From Kitasatospora aureofaciens (GTDB lineage Bacteria > Actinomycetota > Actinomycetes > Streptomycetales > Streptomycetaceae), in assembly GCA_000720845.1 (NCBI GenBank), contig JODU01000002.1, positions 310,001 to 374,000 on the forward strand: DNA of 64,000 bases. The letters run 5' to 3'. Under the pieces are notes generated by a model, which was not told the origin of the DNA, ran no database searches, and saw only the letters and a list, made by a program, of their open reading frames with translations. Position numbers and translations under genes: made by a program. This document shows positions 39,884 through 48,359 of the stretch, piece by piece (within the stretch, counting starts at the first letter, position 1; each line of letters starts with the position of its first letter).

Positions 39884-42043
39884 TCAGCGCACGACCTCGG
39901 CCCAGACCACCTTGCCGGTGTCCGTCCAGCGCACTCCCCACCGGCTGGTGAGCCGGTGCACCACGTGCAGGCCCCGGCCCCCGTCGTCGAGGAGCCCGCC
40001 CCGGCCCAGCCGCGGTCTGCCGTTGCCGGTGTCGCCGACCTCGCACAGCAGTCCTGGACCGGCCCTGATCAGCCGTACCGTGATCGGGCCGCCGGCGAAC
40101 CGGACCGCGTTGGTGACCAGCTCGCTGACCAGGAGCAGCACACTGTCGCGGGCGCTGTCCCTGGTGCGCCACTGCCGCAGCAGCGCGGAGACCAGCGCGC
40201 GGGCCCGCGCGGCCGCGTCGTCGCGGGCGGGCAGCCGCCAGGTCGCGGTGTCCCCCTTGCGGTAGCCGATCATGCGCGCGAGCAGCAGGGTCACGTCGTC
40301 GCGCTGGCGCGCCGGCATCACCTCGGAGACCACCCGCCGCGCTGCCTGCTGCAGCGTGTCCCAGGGGTGCACCGCGGACACCGCGTCCGCCAGCCTGCCG
40401 ATGCCCTCGTCGATCGGCACGGCCGGGTCCTCCACCAGACCGTCGGTGTAGAGGGCGAGCAGAGAGCCCGGGGGTGCGGCGAACGCGTGCACGCCGAACG
40501 GCTCCCGCAGTGCGAACTCCGCTCCCAGACCGGGGTGCGGGCGGACCGGGAGGGGGCCGGCGTGTCCGTCCGGCGTGACCAGGATCGGGGGCAGGTGGCC
40601 GGCGCTGGACAGCGTCACCCGGTGGCTGACGGGGTCGTAGACGGCGATGCAGCAGGTCGAGCCGAGGGCGCTGTAACCGGCCGCCAGTCCGGACTCCGAG
40701 TCGTCCAGCAGCGTCACGGTGTCGTCCAGGTGCTCCAGCACCTCGTCCGGTGCCAGGCCGGCGGAGAGCAGCGCGCGGGCCTCCATGCTCAGCTGGCCCA
40801 TGGTCGCCGCCGCCCCCAGTCCGTGCCCGACGACGTCACCGACGACCAGCGCGGTACGGCCGTCCGGCAGCGGGAAGCTGTTCACCCAGTCACCGCCGAC
40901 GCCCGCGCTGTCGGGGGTGGTGGGCTGGTAGACGCTGGCGGTCTGGACGGTTCCGCCGGCCGAGCGCGGCAGCAGCCGGCGCTGGAGGGCCAGCACCTGG
41001 GTGTGCTCGCGCTGGTGCTGGCGGGCCAGGTCCACGTGGTGGGAGGTCCTGGCGACCAGTTCCTGGAGGTCGAGCAGCTCGCTGTCGGCGAAGGGGCGGT
41101 CCGCCCGCCGCCAGACCTCCGCCACGCCCAGGACGACCGGCGGATCGCCCTCCAGCACCAGCGGTACGCACGCCACACCCGCCGACCGGTCCCCGGGCAC
41201 CAGGGCACGCACCAGCCGCGGGCTGCCGAGCACCCGCTCGATCGCCTCCCGGTCGGGCAGGACGATGGACTGCGGGGCGTCGGCGCGCCGTATCGCCTGC
41301 GACAGCAGGCGGCTCGCGTCGCTGGGAAGATCCTCGCCGAGGGTCACATAGCCCTCGGGCCACGCGCGGTCCGGCACCAGGGCGGCCCGCCGCAGCCGGA
41401 TGCGGCCCTGCGCCCGCTCGGTGACGCCCTCGCCCGTCCACACGGCGAAGTCGAGGTCGACGGCGGCCACGTCCCCCCACGCCAGCAGGGACTCCGCCAG
41501 CGACTGCGCTGTCTCGCCGATGTCCAGCGAGGTGCCGATCGCGGTCTCGGCGGCGTACAGGTGCAGCCTCCTGGCCATGGCGATCACGGAGACCGTCAGA
41601 CCCTCCTGGGGCGCCGCCGCGGGCAGGATGCTCATCGAGACCACCAGCTCCGACCCGTCGCGGCGGCGCAGCCGCTGGACCCGGGCCACGTGGGCCTCGC
41701 CGGTCTCGAGGACCTGGCGCAACCGCCGGGTGACCGTCGGTACGTCACCCTGGGGCAGGAGATCGACGAACGGGCTCCGGACCACGGCGTCCAGTCCCGC
41801 GAAGACGGGGGCGTCGAGGTTGCTCCGGGTGACTCTCAGCTCCCGGTCCAGATTGACCGCACCGAGGATCTGCTCCGGTCGGCCCCCTGCAGGATGGTCG
41901 TGCTCCGGTTGATCGCCGCCGGGGTCCCCCTGCGACTCGGCGGAACCGGCCGCCGCCGCTCCGCCATGCGGGATGTACTGCCCCAGAGCGCTGCTGACCA
42001 GGTCGAACGGCGACGAGGACGACGGGGAGGGTGTGGAGTCCAT
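39884..42043 (-). CDS. PAS/GAF-SpoIIE phosphatase fused to an anti-sigma-type histidine kinase domain
   Basis: 719-aa multi-domain regulator. A PAS-like domain (about 60-155) and GAF domain (about 165-330; ACVPLVLEGDPPVVLGVAEV) are followed by a PP2C SpoIIE domain (about 360-590; GVGGDWVNSFPLPDGRTALV, GDVVGHGLGAAATMGQ, LYTDGLVED). The C-terminal RsbW-like HATPase domain (about 600-719) has LLLVSELVTNAVRFAGGP and DDGGRGLHVVHRL. One polypeptide thus carries both the phosphatase and the kinase of a partner-switching module, a layout common in Streptomyces. Start at ATG 42043. The first 60 residues are Ser/Pro/Gly-rich. Confidence 0.92.
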   Translation of the reverse strand: MDSTPSPSSSSPFDLVSSALGQYIPHGGAAAAGSAESQGDPGGDQPEHDHPAGGRPEQILGAVNLDRELRVTRSNLDAPVFAGLDAVVRSPFVDLLPQGDVPTVTRRLRQVLETGEAHVARVQRLRRRDGSELVVSMSILPAAAPQEGLTVSVIAMARRLHLYAAETAIGTSLDIGETAQSLAESLLAWGDVAAVDLDFAVWTGEGVTERAQGRIRLRRAALVPDRAWPEGYVTLGEDLPSDASRLLSQAIRRADAPQSIVLPDREAIERVLGSPRLVRALVPGDRSAGVACVPLVLEGDPPVVLGVAEVWRRADRPFADSELLDLQELVARTSHHVDLARQHQREHTQVLALQRRLLPRSAGGTVQTASVYQPTTPDSAGVGGDWVNSFPLPDGRTALVVGDVVGHGLGAAATMGQLSMEARALLSAGLAPDEVLEHLDDTVTLLDDSESGLAAGYSALGSTCCIAVYDPVSHRVTLSSAGHLPPILVTPDGHAGPLPVRPHPGLGAEFALREPFGVHAFAAPPGSLLALYTDGLVEDPAVPIDEGIGRLADAVSAVHPWDTLQQAARRVVSEVMPARQRDDVTLLLARMIGYRKGDTATWRLPARDDAAARARALVSALLRQWRTRDSARDSVLLLVSELVTNAVRFAGGPITVRLIRAGPGLLCEVGDTGNGRPRLGRGGLLDDGGRGLHVVHRLTSRWGVRWTDTGKVVWAEVVR

Positions 42044-42190
42044 GCGGCTCCCTCAGCTCGCTCGCCAACCCCGGCACAGTGCCGGGGCCGTACTCGAACC
42101 CGTGCGGATGAGCCCCCGAGGATCCCGACCGCACACCCCATTCAATAACACCGGCGCACGCTTCGCCCACACCAGCGGAGTGCACGCTGA

Positions 42191-43399
42191 TCACGCAAGG
42201 TGACCGAGCGGCCCCTGGAGCCACTCCCCTTCCAGGGCGGTGGCCGTGAGGCCGGGGGCGGCCGCGTAGAGGACGGCACGGCTGCCCGCCTTCTGCCCGG
42301 CGTCGTGCGCCCGGCGCAGGATGTCGAACACGGCGGCGCCCCCGCGGTTGCCGCTGGTGTAGCTGTCCCGGCTGTACTCCAGGAGCCCCGACGGCCACTC
42401 CTCGGGCATCGTCTGCTCCATGTACTCCAGCACCCGGGTTCCGCCGGGGTGCGCGAGCAGGACGTCGGGGTGCCAGGAGGCGGGGTCGTCCTCGTAGCGG
42501 GCACGGAGCCACTCCCACATCGCGGTGACCGTGTCCTGCACCGCCCGCGGCCCGCGCCGGTCCATCACGAAGTGGGTGCCGTCCGCCCGCGTCTCCAGGC
42601 GGTGCAGGTCCCGTGTGCCCGGCAGGGTGTGGTGCCAGGAGGCGTCCAGCCGGAGCACCGACTCGCGCCGCGGGCGGCCGGTGACCACGGCGGCGACCGC
42701 GGTGTCCGCGAACAGCAGCCGGACGATCAGGGACTCCAGGGTGTCGTCGGCGGGCTGGTAGGTCGTACTCAGCGCCTCGGAGATCACCACCAGGACCACC
42801 CGGTCGGGGTCCGCGGCCACGAGGTCCGCCGCCAGCGCCAGGGAGCGGGTCCCGGCCACGCAGGCCCACTGGGTGGCCGGCAGCAGCATGGCATCGCCGC
42901 GCAGCGGCAGCCGGTTGGCCAGGGCCACGTCCAGTCCGGGCAGGGCCGGGGTGGTGGAGTTGCTGGTGATCAGGCAGTCGACGTCCGCGGCGTCCAGCCC
43001 GGCGATCTGCAGGGCCCCGCGGGCCGCACGTTCCCCGTAGGACTGGACGGCCTCCCAGGCAGGGGCGGTGCGTTCCTGGACGGTCTGCGGCGCGGGTACC
43101 GCCCCGAGGGCGGCGATCGCGCGCTCCGCCTCCTGTTCGGTGAACCCGTCGCGGGCCAGCGCCTGCCGGGCGGCCCCGAGGTCGGCGGTCCCCAGGGCGC
43201 CGCCCTCGCCGGGCGCGACGGCGGCCTCCAGGGGAAGCATCCAGCCGCGGGTCCCGATGCCCGTACTGGCCGCGATGCCGTCGATCCGCGTCGCCCACGC
43301 CGCGTCCGGGTGCCGGTCGCGCACTTCCGCCACGATCTCGCTGGTCTTCACGGAGTGCTCGCCGTGTATCACGGCGGGAGCGCACAGGTATGCGGCCAC
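42191..43399 (-). CDS. type III polyketide synthase (chalcone synthase-like)
   Basis: 402-aa thiolase-fold synthase. The catalytic triad of type III PKSs is present: Cys180 (ATQWACVAGTR), His317 (LLAHPGGTRVL) and Asn351 (TSGNRGGAAVF), and the C-terminal PGLTATALEG corresponds to the family PGxxAE block. It would condense an acyl-CoA starter with malonyl-CoA units; chain length and cyclisation cannot be predicted. Start chosen at GTG 43399, about 9 bases after GAAAGG; another GTG lies 3 codons upstream. There is no obvious tailoring gene in the same operon, but a flavin monooxygenase lies 1.1 kb away. The 270-base upstream region holds a tandem repeat and a dyad. Confidence 0.78.
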   Translation of the reverse strand: MAAYLCAPAVIHGEHSVKTSEIVAEVRDRHPDAAWATRIDGIAASTGIGTRGWMLPLEAAVAPGEGGALGTADLGAARQALARDGFTEQEAERAIAALGAVPAPQTVQERTAPAWEAVQSYGERAARGALQIAGLDAADVDCLITSNSTTPALPGLDVALANRLPLRGDAMLLPATQWACVAGTRSLALAADLVAADPDRVVLVVISEALSTTYQPADDTLESLIVRLLFADTAVAAVVTGRPRRESVLRLDASWHHTLPGTRDLHRLETRADGTHFVMDRRGPRAVQDTVTAMWEWLRARYEDDPASWHPDVLLAHPGGTRVLEYMEQTMPEEWPSGLLEYSRDSYTSGNRGGAAVFDILRRAHDAGQKAGSRAVLYAAAPGLTATALEGEWLQGPLGHLA

Positions 43400-43420
43400 G
43401 ATGGGCACCTTTCTGCGGGG

Positions 43421-43452
43421 AGGGGCAAGGCGGGGGAGGGGCAAGGCGGGGG
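43421..43452. repeat. tandem duplication of a 16-base unit upstream of the type III PKS
   Basis: AGGGGCAAGGCGGGGG occurs twice in direct succession (43421-43436 and 43437-43452), 22 bases upstream of the PKS start codon, in the leader on the minus strand (C-rich in the message). Copy number may vary between strains. Confidence 0.7.
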
Positions 43453-43584
43453 AAGGATGGGCGCCACGAGTGCTGTGGCACGGCTCACTTGACTGTGTGG
43501 CGGCCAAGTCGACGGCGGTACGCGCGACTTCGCGCGGCGCCTCGCACATCGAGCATGACGGCGAAAAGGGCATTTGTGCAGTGA

Positions 43585-43609
43585 CCCACGCAACTTGGTC
43601 AGGCGTGGG
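43585..43609. repeat. inverted repeat CCCACGC-N11-GCGTGGG
   Basis: Perfect 7-base arms around 11 bases, located 60 bases after the TetR gene stop and 186 bases before the PKS start, both genes reading leftward. It can be the TetR gene terminator or an operator for the PKS gene. The rest of this 269-base gap (43400-43668) contains no gene. Confidence 0.5.
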
Positions 43610-43668
43610 ATGCGTGAGACGGCGCACACGCCGAGGGCCGTCCGGACGGCGGACGGTGGCGCCCGGTT

Positions 43669-44397
43669 CTACCGGCCGGGGCGGTGAAGTGCCGTGATAC
43701 CGGCCAGGACGAGGGTGATTCCGGCGAGGAACTGCTCGCGGTCGTCGTGGCCGCGCACCTGGTCCGCCACGGCCCGGGTGAACGGGTACTCGTCCGGGTC
43801 GAGTCCTTCCCAGGCCGTCGACACGGTGTCCAGGAACTCGTCACGGTCCACGTCGCGCCCCGACGGGCCGGCGCTCACGGCGCCCGTGGAGTTCGCGGCG
43901 TTCTGGCCGGCGGCGCCGAGGATGTAGTGCATCAGAGCCGAGGACGCCGTGAACCAGTGCGCCTCGGGGACGCCCATCGCCCGGACCTGGCGGCCGAGGC
44001 TCTCGAAGATCCGGGGCGCCACCGTCCCCCAGGGGGTGCGGGACAGCTGCGTCGCGAGCTGCGTGGCCAGCCACGGGTGCGCTTCGGTCGCGTCGAACAG
44101 GCCGAGCGCCACGGCGCGGATCGCGTCCTCGGGCGCGTCGGCGGTGCCGGCGGCGTCGACGGTCACGGCGGCGGTGACGACCGCGTCCGTGGCGGCGGCG
44201 AGCAGTTCCGCCTTTCCTGTGATGTGCCAGTAGATCGCCCCGGGGCCGGTCGAAAGGCGCTCGGCCAGGGCGCGGAAGGTGAGGCCGCGCTCTCCCACGG
44301 TGTCGAGGAGTTCGACGGCGGCCCCGACGATGCGCTCCCGCGAGAGGGGTTCCTGCCGCCGTTCCGGGCGGCGCGACCTGGTTGCCATGGGTCTCAT
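43669..44397 (-). CDS. TetR family transcriptional regulator (TetR/TetR_C class)
   Basis: 242-aa repressor. The HTH (about 20-65) contains IVGAAVELLDTVGERGLTFRALAERLSTGPGAIYWHITGK-type sequence with the TetR YWH motif. The C-terminal domain (about 85-235) resembles TetR_C (AHPWLATQLATQLSRTPWG, FTASSALMHYILGAAGQ). The ATG at 44397 is 6 bases after GGAGG; an ATG three codons in is less well placed. It diverges from a FAD monooxygenase gene, and three copies of a perfect-dyad operator lie between them. Confidence 0.93.
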   Translation of the reverse strand: MRPMATRSRRPERRQEPLSRERIVGAAVELLDTVGERGLTFRALAERLSTGPGAIYWHITGKAELLAAATDAVVTAAVTVDAAGTADAPEDAIRAVALGLFDATEAHPWLATQLATQLSRTPWGTVAPRIFESLGRQVRAMGVPEAHWFTASSALMHYILGAAGQNAANSTGAVSAGPSGRDVDRDEFLDTVSTAWEGLDPDEYPFTRAVADQVRGHDDREQFLAGITLVLAGITALHRPGR

Positions 44398-44408
44398 CCT
44401 AGACCTCC

Positions 44409-44478
44409 TGGAACGTCGTTCCAGCTTGACATGCGATGGAACGGCGTTCCACCCTGGATGTGCTGGAACGTTGTTCCA
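44409..44478. promoter_or_regulatory. array of three TetR operators, TGGAAC-N3-GTTCCA
   Basis: TGGAACGTCGTTCCA (44409-44423), TGGAACGGCGTTCCA (44437-44451) and TGGAACGTTGTTCCA (44464-44478) differ only in the central bases. Their centres are 28 and 27 bases apart, a little over two and a half helical turns, so neighbouring dimers would sit on nearly opposite faces. They fill the region between the divergent TetR and monooxygenase genes and must control both. The TetR protein is the obvious ligand, by position. Confidence 0.85.
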
Positions 44479-44536
44479 GTCTCTGTCGGTCCTTGCCGGC
44501 CCCGGCCCCGGGGGCGGCGATCAGGAGGTTCGCACC

Positions 44537-45658
44537 ATGACCACGCACGTCACGATCGTCGGTGCCGGACTGGGCGGCCTCACGCTCGCCCGTGTCCTGC
44601 ACGTCCACGGGATCCCGGCCACAGTCCACGAGGCCGAGACCTCGCCCACGGCCCGCGCCCAGGGCGGGATGCTCGACATACACGCCGGCAACGGCCAGCC
44701 CGCCCTTCGGGCCGCGGGGCTGTTCGAGGAGTTCCGCGGTCTCGTACTGGAGGGCCGTCAGGCGGCGCGGGCCCTCGCGCCGGACGGGACGGTCCTGTAC
44801 GAGGAGGGCGACGACGGCACGGGCGGCCGCCCCGAGGTGATGCGCGGCGAACTGCGGCGGATGCTGCTCGACTCGCTCCCGGCCGGCACCGTCCGCTGGG
44901 GCCACAAGGTCCGGGCCGCCCGCTCCCTCGGCGACGGCCGCCACGAGGTGGCGTTCGCCGACGGCACCTCCGTCGTCACGAGCCTGCTGGTCGGCGCGGA
45001 CGGCGCGTGGTCCCGGGTGCGGCCGCTGGTTTCCGGTGCCATGCCCGAGTACGTCGGCATGTCGTTCGTCGAGACGTGGATGTTCGACGCCGACGTCAGG
45101 CACCCGGCCACCGCGAAGGCGGTCGGCGACGGTGCGATGTTCGCCCTCGCGCCCGGGAAGGCGATCCAGGCCCACCGGGAGACCGGAGGGACCCTGCACG
45201 CCTATGTGGCCCTGCGCAAATCGCGGGAGTGGTTCGACGGCGTCGACCTCGCCGGGGCGACGGGCGCGGCGCGGGTGGCGGGGGAGTTCGCCGGGTGGGC
45301 ACCGGAGTTGACCGCGCTGATCACCGACGCCGACACCGCGCCGGTCCTGCGTCCGCTGCACACCCTCCCCGCCGCGCACCGGTGGGAGCGGGTGCCGGGA
45401 GTGACCCTGCTTGGCGACGCGGCCCACCTCATGCCCCCGTCCGGCGAAGGGGCCAACCTGGCCATGTACGACGGCGCCGAACTCGGCCGGGCCCTCGCCG
45501 CGCACCCCGGTGACACGGAGGCCGCGCTCGCCGCGTACGAACGGGACCTGTTCCCGCGTGGTGCGGCGGAGGCCGCCGACGCGTCCCGGCTGCACGCGCT
45601 GATGTACGGCGACGACGCGCCGTACGGTCTGATCGACATGTTCGCCGGACAGGAGTAG
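44537..45658 (+). CDS. FAD-dependent aromatic/TetX-like monooxygenase
   Basis: 373-aa class A flavin monooxygenase. The FAD Rossmann motif GAGLGG (about 9-14) is at the N-terminus, with LLVGADGAWSRVRPL (DG motif) in the middle and LLGDAAHLMPPSGEGANLAMYDG (GD motif) near 290-312. It resembles TetX and related enzymes that hydroxylate aromatic polyketides or drugs; the Streptomyces relatives are often repressed by a divergent TetR protein, as here. The ATG at 44537 follows AGGAGG. The TetR ligand is probably also the substrate or product. Confidence 0.92.
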   Translation: MTTHVTIVGAGLGGLTLARVLHVHGIPATVHEAETSPTARAQGGMLDIHAGNGQPALRAAGLFEEFRGLVLEGRQAARALAPDGTVLYEEGDDGTGGRPEVMRGELRRMLLDSLPAGTVRWGHKVRAARSLGDGRHEVAFADGTSVVTSLLVGADGAWSRVRPLVSGAMPEYVGMSFVETWMFDADVRHPATAKAVGDGAMFALAPGKAIQAHRETGGTLHAYVALRKSREWFDGVDLAGATGAARVAGEFAGWAPELTALITDADTAPVLRPLHTLPAAHRWERVPGVTLLGDAAHLMPPSGEGANLAMYDGAELGRALAAHPGDTEAALAAYERDLFPRGAAEAADASRLHALMYGDDAPYGLIDMFAGQE

Positions 45659-45721
45659 GCGGGCGGTGCGGCGGTCCCGGGCGGGTGGCGAGCGCCCGGG
45701 ACCGGTCGGGCGCGCCCGGGT

Positions 45722-46177
45722 TCAGGCGGACGTCGGCGTGTCCGTGGGCAGTGTCCGGGTGGCCCGTTCGCCGCCGTCATCCCGCCGCGGGCGGAGGCGG
45801 GAGGCCAGGCTCCAGCGGCCCGGACCGACGGCGGCGACCAGGAGGAAGGACCAGCAGAACATGGCCGCCGACTCCCCGCCGTTCTCGATGGGGAAGAGCC
45901 CGTCGGGCTGGTGTTCCACGAAGTAGGCGTACGCCATGGACCCGGAGCACAGGACGGCCGCGGTGCGGGTGCCGAGGCCGCACAGCACCAGTGTGCCGCC
46001 GGCGAGTTGCACCACGGCGGCCCACCAGCCGGGCCACGCGGCGAAGCCGGGCGCGGCTCCGTGCGGGCCGCCCAGGACGTCGAACAGGGTGGCGGCTCCG
46101 TGGCAGGCGAACAGCAGGCCCATGACGATGCGGAAGAGCGCGATCACGTGCTCCCTGCGATTTTCCAGCGCTTCCAA
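45722..46177 (-). CDS. DoxX family membrane protein
   Basis: 151-aa protein with four membrane helices (about 10-30, 50-70, 76-92 and 108-125) of the DoxX/MmpL-associated family: FRIVMGLLFACHGAATLFDVLGG, WWAAVVQLAGGTLVLCGLGT. Such proteins may belong to redox or sulfur-stress modules. It starts at TTG 46177, 9 bases after GAGGAG. The upstream region contains a DasR-like site and a perfect dyad. Confidence 0.88.
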   Translation of the reverse strand: MEALENRREHVIALFRIVMGLLFACHGAATLFDVLGGPHGAAPGFAAWPGWWAAVVQLAGGTLVLCGLGTRTAAVLCSGSMAYAYFVEHQPDGLFPIENGGESAAMFCWSFLLVAAVGPGRWSLASRLRPRRDDGGERATRTLPTDTPTSA

Positions 46178-46323
46178 CGGTGGTGCTCCTCTCTTGCGCA
46201 GCGGCCACGGGTCGGGGACCGGCGGCCGGTGGGGATGGTGCGCGGCACGAAGGCGGGGTCAGAGGGCGTCCCGAGGGAGGGGGGAGACGCACGACCCATT
46301 CGACTGTCAACCATCACGCCGAC

Positions 46324-46339
46324 CCTTGTCTAGACCAAT
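46324..46339. promoter_or_regulatory. DasR-like (dre) site upstream of doxX
   Basis: CCTTGTCTAGACCAAT matches the published dre consensus ACTGGTCTAGACCACT at 13 of 16 positions, including the GTCTAGAC core. It lies about 150 bases upstream of doxX. DasR responds to glucosamine-6-phosphate; another HutC-type GntR protein could use the same site. Confidence 0.55.
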
Positions 46340-46340
46340 A

Positions 46341-46356
46341 GCGCAACGAGTTGCGC
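46341..46356. promoter_or_regulatory. dyad GCGCAAC-GA-GTTGCGC next to the DasR-like site
   Basis: Perfect 7-base arms with a 2-base centre directly follow the DasR-like site. It looks like a dimeric repressor operator; no regulator gene is adjacent, so the protein is unknown. Confidence 0.5.
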
Positions 46357-46571
46357 GGTGCGGCCGTCGCGTCAAGTCGGCTCCGTCTCTTGGCGGTTGA
46401 TGTTGCGCCGGCGCTTGACCGGACCAGTGCGCCGAGTGACCGGCGAGGAGCCCGGCACCACCGGCGGGTGGGGCGTCCGGGAAGCCCTCGGAGCCTGCGC
46501 TGCCGCGTGACGAACGGGTCCCGTTTTCCGGAAAGCCGGTAAAATAATTCGAAAGCGGAAAGGGGGCCGCG

Positions 46572-47003
46572 ATGGATCCGTGGCTGATCTGGCTGATCGT
46601 TTCGGCGGTCCTGATCGTGGCGGAGATCTTCACCCTGACCGCCGCGCTCGGAATGCTGGGAGTGGCCGCGCTGATCACGTCCACCACCGCGGCGGCGGGT
46701 CTTTCCACGCCCTTTCAATTCCTCGTTTTCACGGTCGTCTCCGCGGTCACCCTCCTCTTCCTCCGCCCCGTCGCGCTGCGTCACCTCGTCCAGCCCGAGA
46801 CCAAGCGCTTCGGCGTCGACGCCCTGATCGGCCAGGCCGCCTACGTCGTCTCCGACGTGACCGGAAGGGAAGGCAGGGTCCGCATCGGCGGTGAGGAATG
46901 GACGGCCCGCTCCTACGACGAGACGCTGGTGATTCCCCGGGGTGCGACCGTCGACGTCCTGGAGATCAGCGGCACCACCGCATTCGTCTATCCCCGGGAG
47001 TGA
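46572..47003 (+). CDS. NfeD family membrane protein
   Basis: 143-aa protein: two or three N-terminal helices (about 4-75; WLIWLIVSAVLIVAEIFTL, FLVFTVVSAVTLLFLRPVAL) and a C-terminal OB-fold domain (about 85-140; LIGQAAYVVSDVTGREGRVRIGGEEW). NfeD proteins are partners of stomatin-type SPFH proteins in membrane microdomains, and the next gene, 2 bases after the stop, encodes exactly such a protein. The ATG at 46572 follows GAAAGGGGG. Confidence 0.92.
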   Translation: MDPWLIWLIVSAVLIVAEIFTLTAALGMLGVAALITSTTAAAGLSTPFQFLVFTVVSAVTLLFLRPVALRHLVQPETKRFGVDALIGQAAYVVSDVTGREGRVRIGGEEWTARSYDETLVIPRGATVDVLEISGTTAFVYPRE

Positions 47004-47005
47004 CC

Positions 47006-48055
47006 ATGGAAGCCTCGGCGTTCCTCATCGCCGGTGTGATCGTCGCGCTGCTCGCCGTCTTCACCGTGGTACGGGCGGTGCGCATCGTGCCGCAGGCCCG
47101 CGCCCGCAACGTCGAACGGCTCGGCCGTTACCACCGCACGCTGAAACCCGGACTCAGCGTCGTCATTCCGTATATCGACCGGGTCTATCCGGTGATCGAC
47201 CTGCGTGAACAGGTGGTCTCCTTCAAGCCCCAACCGGTCATCACCGAGGACAATCTGGTCGTCGAGATCGATACCGTGCTGTATTTCCAGGTCACGGACC
47301 CACGCGCGGCCTTCTACGAGATCGCGAACTTCCTCCAGGCGGTCGAGCAGCTCACCGTCACCACCCTGCGCAACGTCGTGGGATCCATGGACCTGGAGAA
47401 GACCCTCACCTCGCGCGACACCATCAACAGCCAATTGCGCGGAGTGCTGGACGAGGCCACCGGCAAATGGGGGCTGCGGGTGAACCGGGTGGAGATCAAG
47501 GCGATCGATCCGCCGCAGTCCATCAAGGACGCCATGCAGAAGCAGATGCGGGCCGAGCGGGACAAGCGGGCCGCGATCCTCGGCGCCGAGGGCCAGCGTC
47601 AGTCGCAGATCCTCACCGCCGAGGGCGACAAGCAGGCCGCCGTCCTGCGCGCCGAGGGCAACCGCACCGCCGAGATCCTCAAGGCGGAGGGACAGTCCCG
47701 GGCCATCGACGAGGTCTTCCAGGCCGTGCACCGCAACGACCCCGACCCCAAGCTCCTCGCCTACCAGTACCTCCAGGTGCTGCCCCAGCTGGCACAGGGC
47801 TCGGGCAGCACGTTCTGGGTCATCCCCAGCGAGGTCACCTCCGCGCTCCAAGGGGTGTCCCGCGCCTTCACCGAAGCGCTGCCGCAGTCGCCGGCCACCC
47901 GGGAGAGCCCGTCGTCGGAGGAGGGCGCCGCCCAGGCGGCCAACGACACGGCGCAGGCCGCGGAGGCCGCCGCCCAGGCCCTCGCCGACGCGGCCAAGGC
48001 CAACGGCGTGCCCACCGAGGCGATGCGGACCGCCCCCGTGGCCGACGACCGCTGA
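47006..48055 (+). CDS. SPFH/stomatin-like membrane protein
   Basis: 349-aa protein with one N-terminal membrane helix (about 5-25) and an SPFH/Band 7 domain (about 30-200; RNVERLGRYHRTLKPGLSVVIPYIDRV, VVEIDTVLYFQVTDP, RGVLDEATGKWGLRVNRVEIK). Next come a coiled coil with tandem LTAEGDKQAAVLRAEGNRTAEI repeats and an Ala/Gln-rich tail. These proteins oligomerise into rings on the membrane and scaffold microdomains, working with NfeD. It starts at ATG 47006, directly after the nfeD stop, and is translationally coupled. Confidence 0.93.
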   Translation: MEASAFLIAGVIVALLAVFTVVRAVRIVPQARARNVERLGRYHRTLKPGLSVVIPYIDRVYPVIDLREQVVSFKPQPVITEDNLVVEIDTVLYFQVTDPRAAFYEIANFLQAVEQLTVTTLRNVVGSMDLEKTLTSRDTINSQLRGVLDEATGKWGLRVNRVEIKAIDPPQSIKDAMQKQMRAERDKRAAILGAEGQRQSQILTAEGDKQAAVLRAEGNRTAEILKAEGQSRAIDEVFQAVHRNDPDPKLLAYQYLQVLPQLAQGSGSTFWVIPSEVTSALQGVSRAFTEALPQSPATRESPSSEEGAAQAANDTAQAAEAAAQALADAAKANGVPTEAMRTAPVADDR

Positions 48056-48134
48056 GAACCGGCACGGCGGCATCGAGCGTAAGGTGAAAGCAGAGAGCCG
48101 TTCCATGGGTCTGACGAGCGTGGGTGTGGGCATC

Positions 48135-48359
48135 ATGAGCAGTCACACGCAGAAGGCACGGACGACGCGTACCGCCACGCGGCAGGTCGACGCGCAGTAC
48201 TCGGACATCTGCCCGTCCTGCGGACACCGCGTCCCCGCCGAGCTCCACCGGCACAAGACGCTGGGGATCAACGTCCCGGTCTGGGTCCCGGGCACCTGCC
48301 GGAACCCGGACTGCGCAAAGGCGGGCCGCGACACCGTCAGCCGACGGCAGGGCCCGTGA
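48135..48359 (+). CDS. small zinc-ribbon-like protein
   Basis: 74-aa protein with two cysteine pairs, CPSCGHR and GTCRNPDCAKAG, of zinc-ribbon pattern, plus a basic Thr/Arg start (SSHTQKARTTRTATRQ). Function unknown. The start is uncertain: ATG 48135 gives a start like related small proteins, while ATG 48105 and GTG 48084 are in frame and possible. Its last 23 bases overlap the 3' end of the convergent DUF3152 gene. Confidence 0.65.
   Translation: MSSHTQKARTTRTATRQVDAQYSDICPSCGHRVPAELHRHKTLGINVPVWVPGTCRNPDCAKAGRDTVSRRQGP

Larger units (their letters stand above)
46178..46571. other. 394-base intergenic region between doxX and the nfeD-stomatin operon
   Basis: No gene is seen; frames through it lack start signals and known motifs. 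It must hold promoters for both directions. It contains TTGACA on the minus strand near 46314, a DasR-like 16-mer (46324-46339), a perfect dyad (46341-46356) and a plus-strand TAAAAT (46540-46545), a likely -10 for nfeD. Confidence 0.5.
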
